A model generated the notes under the pieces. It worked only from the letters and a program-made list of their open reading frames with translations, ran no database searches and was not told the DNA's origin. From assembly GCF_017916425.1 (NCBI RefSeq), contig NZ_JAFMSX010000001.1, positions 1,178,001-1,242,000 on the forward strand: DNA of 64,000 bases. Reading direction: 5' to 3'. Below are positions 62,842-64,000 of this stretch, piece after piece. The position numbers and the translations under genes were made by a program. This DNA comes from Nocardioides sp. SYSU D00065. GTDB taxonomy: Bacteria; Actinomycetota; Actinomycetes; Propionibacteriales; Nocardioidaceae. The stretch's first letter is position 1. Every line of letters begins with the position of its first letter.

Positions 62842-63846
62842 ATGCCTCGAACCGCCATCGACATCACCGTCCCGGACCTCTCCGGCAGACGCGCCCTGGT
62901 GACAGGAGGAAGCGACGGCATCGGCCTCGAGATCGCCAAGCGCCTCGCCGCAGCGGGTGCCGAGCTCGTCCTGCCGGTGCGCAACCTCGGCAAGGGTCAG
63001 TCGGCAGCCGCCGAGATCCGCGCCGCCACGCCGGGCGCCACCGTCGTGCTCGAGTCCCTCGACCTGTCCTCGCTGGAGTCCGTCGCCACCCTCGGGGAGG
63101 CGCTCCGTTCCGAGGGCGCGCCGATCCACGTGCTCGTCAACAACGCCGGCGTGATGACACCGCCGACCCGGCAGGCGACCGCCGACGGCCACGAGCTGCA
63201 GCTGGCCACCAACCACCTCGGGCACGTCGCCCTCGTGGCGCACCTGTTGCCGCTGCTGCAGGCCGGCCGGGCGCGGGTGACCTCGCAGATCAGCGTCGCG
63301 GCCAGCAGCGGCACCATCAACTGGGAGGACCTCGACTGGGAGCGCTCCTACGACCCGATGAAGGCCTACCGCCAGTCCAAGATCGCGTTCGGACTCTTCG
63401 GCCTCGAGCTCGACCGCCGCAGCAAGGCGCTCGGCTGGGGGATCACCAGCAACCTCTCGCACCCCGGGGTCGCTCCCACCAGCCTGCTCTCGGCCCGACC
63501 CGAGCTCGGCCGCCAGCGCGACACCGGCGCGGTGCGGCTGATCCGCGCCCTGTCCAAGCGCGGGATCCTGGCGGGCACTCCCCGCACGGCCGGGCTTCCG
63601 GCTCTGCTCGCGGCCACCTCGCCCGACGCCGAGGGCGGCGCGCTCTACGGACCCAGCGGGTTCCAGCACATGAGCGGGGCACCCGCCCAGCAGCAGATGT
63701 ACAAGCCGCTGCGCGACGTCGACGAAGCCCAGCGCGTCTGGCTGGAGTCCGAGAGGCTCACCGGGGTCGCCTTCCCCGCCGGCCAGGACGGCAGCCAGCC
63801 GTCGGACCGGCCGGTCACCCGTCTGCCGCGCCCGCCTGCTGCCTGA
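62842..63846 (+). CDS. SDR-family oxidoreductase
   Basis: A 334-residue short-chain dehydrogenase related to retinol or protochlorophyllide reductase-like SDRs. TGGSDGIGLEIAKRLAAAGAELVLPVRN is the NADP-binding loop, NNAGVMTPP follows and the catalytic YRQSK lies near residue 174. It is longer than the 250-residue classical SDRs by a C-terminal extension (after about residue 280, TSPDAEGGALYGPSGFQH). AGGAGCGACAGC precedes the ATG. The next gene encodes an XRE regulator on the same strand, about 76 bp downstream. Substrate unknown. Confidence 0.87.
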   Translation: MPRTAIDITVPDLSGRRALVTGGSDGIGLEIAKRLAAAGAELVLPVRNLGKGQSAAAEIRAATPGATVVLESLDLSSLESVATLGEALRSEGAPIHVLVNNAGVMTPPTRQATADGHELQLATNHLGHVALVAHLLPLLQAGRARVTSQISVAASSGTINWEDLDWERSYDPMKAYRQSKIAFGLFGLELDRRSKALGWGITSNLSHPGVAPTSLLSARPELGRQRDTGAVRLIRALSKRGILAGTPRTAGLPALLAATSPDAEGGALYGPSGFQHMSGAPAQQQMYKPLRDVDEAQRVWLESERLTGVAFPAGQDGSQPSDRPVTRLPRPPAA

Positions 63847-63922
63847 CGTACCGGTGCAGCGCAGGACCAGGTAGACAACATCCGAGCAGCCCGGCGCACC
63901 CGCCGGCGTAGGAGGCACACGA

Positions 63923-64000
63923 TGATCGACCGGACCCAGCTGGCGGAGTTCCTGCGCCGCCGCCGTGAGGCGCTGCAACCCGAGGACGTCGGGATGCCCC
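63923..64000 (+). CDS. XRE/MmyB-like HTH regulator, N-terminal part only
   Basis: Only the first 26 residues lie in the window: IDRTQLAEFLRRRREALQPEDVGMP. This is the typical start of the MmyB-like XRE regulators of actinobacteria, with an HTH expected next. AGGAGG is 6 nt before the ATG. It follows the SDR gene on the same strand, an arrangement often seen when the SDR is regulated by this protein class, although here the order is not proof. Confidence 0.7.

Noticed and set aside
62557..63978. 473-residue minus-strand frame over the SDR and tRNA-Arg
   Set aside because: It runs across a tRNA gene and is antisense to an SDR with intact motifs.

Overview
The window is a chromosomal segment of a very high-GC actinobacterium. 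Gene content and local gene order point to a Nocardioides-like member of the Propionibacteriales; this is inferred from codon bias, DUF348/G5 Rpf, Pmt, Mog/MoaC/MoeA-GlpR order and GluABCD, not from a database search. I see no prophage, transposase, plasmid replication gene or CRISPR array.

Layout. 0-11 kb: the start of a SecD subunit, a secreted M14 carboxypeptidase, then hflX, an SDR, dapF, a secreted gamma-glutamyltransferase, a DHFR-like reductase, a TetR/quinone-reductase-like divergent pair and miaA. 11-27 kb: small accessory genes, an orphan AbiEi/DUF559-like gene bracketed by repeats, and a complete catabolic cluster. The cluster consists of LacI and glycerate kinase, divergent from a five-gene branched-chain-type ABC importer, a Gfo/Idh/MocA oxidoreductase, a DUF993 aldolase-like protein, a TIM-barrel isomerase and two secreted proteins (concanavalin-like, and a glucose/sorbosone dehydrogenase-type propeller with a LamG-like tail). 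27-36 kb: miaB, a secreted GH16 enzyme, a 2H phosphoesterase, gluABCD, a VOC protein, a trans-aconitate-methyltransferase-like enzyme and a MarR regulator. 36-46.5 kb: ABC-F, ispE, rsmA, an Rpf, tatD, rsmI, a copper-domain fusion protein and a Pmt mannosyltransferase. 46.5-64 kb: small membrane proteins, tRNA-Ala(CGC), GlpR-RimJ-Mog-MoaC-MoeA(Glp)-UGPase, 5-FTHF cyclo-ligase, a penicillin-acylase-family enzyme, FmdB, a SAF protein, MscL, an LCP protein, a MerR/SulP divergent pair, tRNA-Arg(CCT), an SDR and the start of an XRE regulator.

Two backbone blocks resemble mycobacterial and corynebacterial order. hflX-dapF-miaA-miaB-gluABCD is interrupted by the 11-27 kb accessory segment. The mscL-fmdB-5FCL-UGPase-moeA-rimJ-glpR and pmt-rsmI-tatD-rpf-rsmA-ispE runs match the order I recall from the M. 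tuberculosis Rv0985-Rv1011 region.

Most notable features: (1) the LacI-controlled import and oxidation cluster of unknown substrate; (2) a family of palindromic repeats found at gene 3' ends in six places; (3) a cupredoxin-PKD-SOD-like fusion that keeps the copper ligands but seems to lack the zinc ligands; (4) a gephyrin-like Glp/GlpR locus with a 22-bp divergent promoter next to it whose two -10 boxes overlap; (5) many genes whose -10 box lies 6-7 nt before the start codon, suggesting leaderless transcripts.
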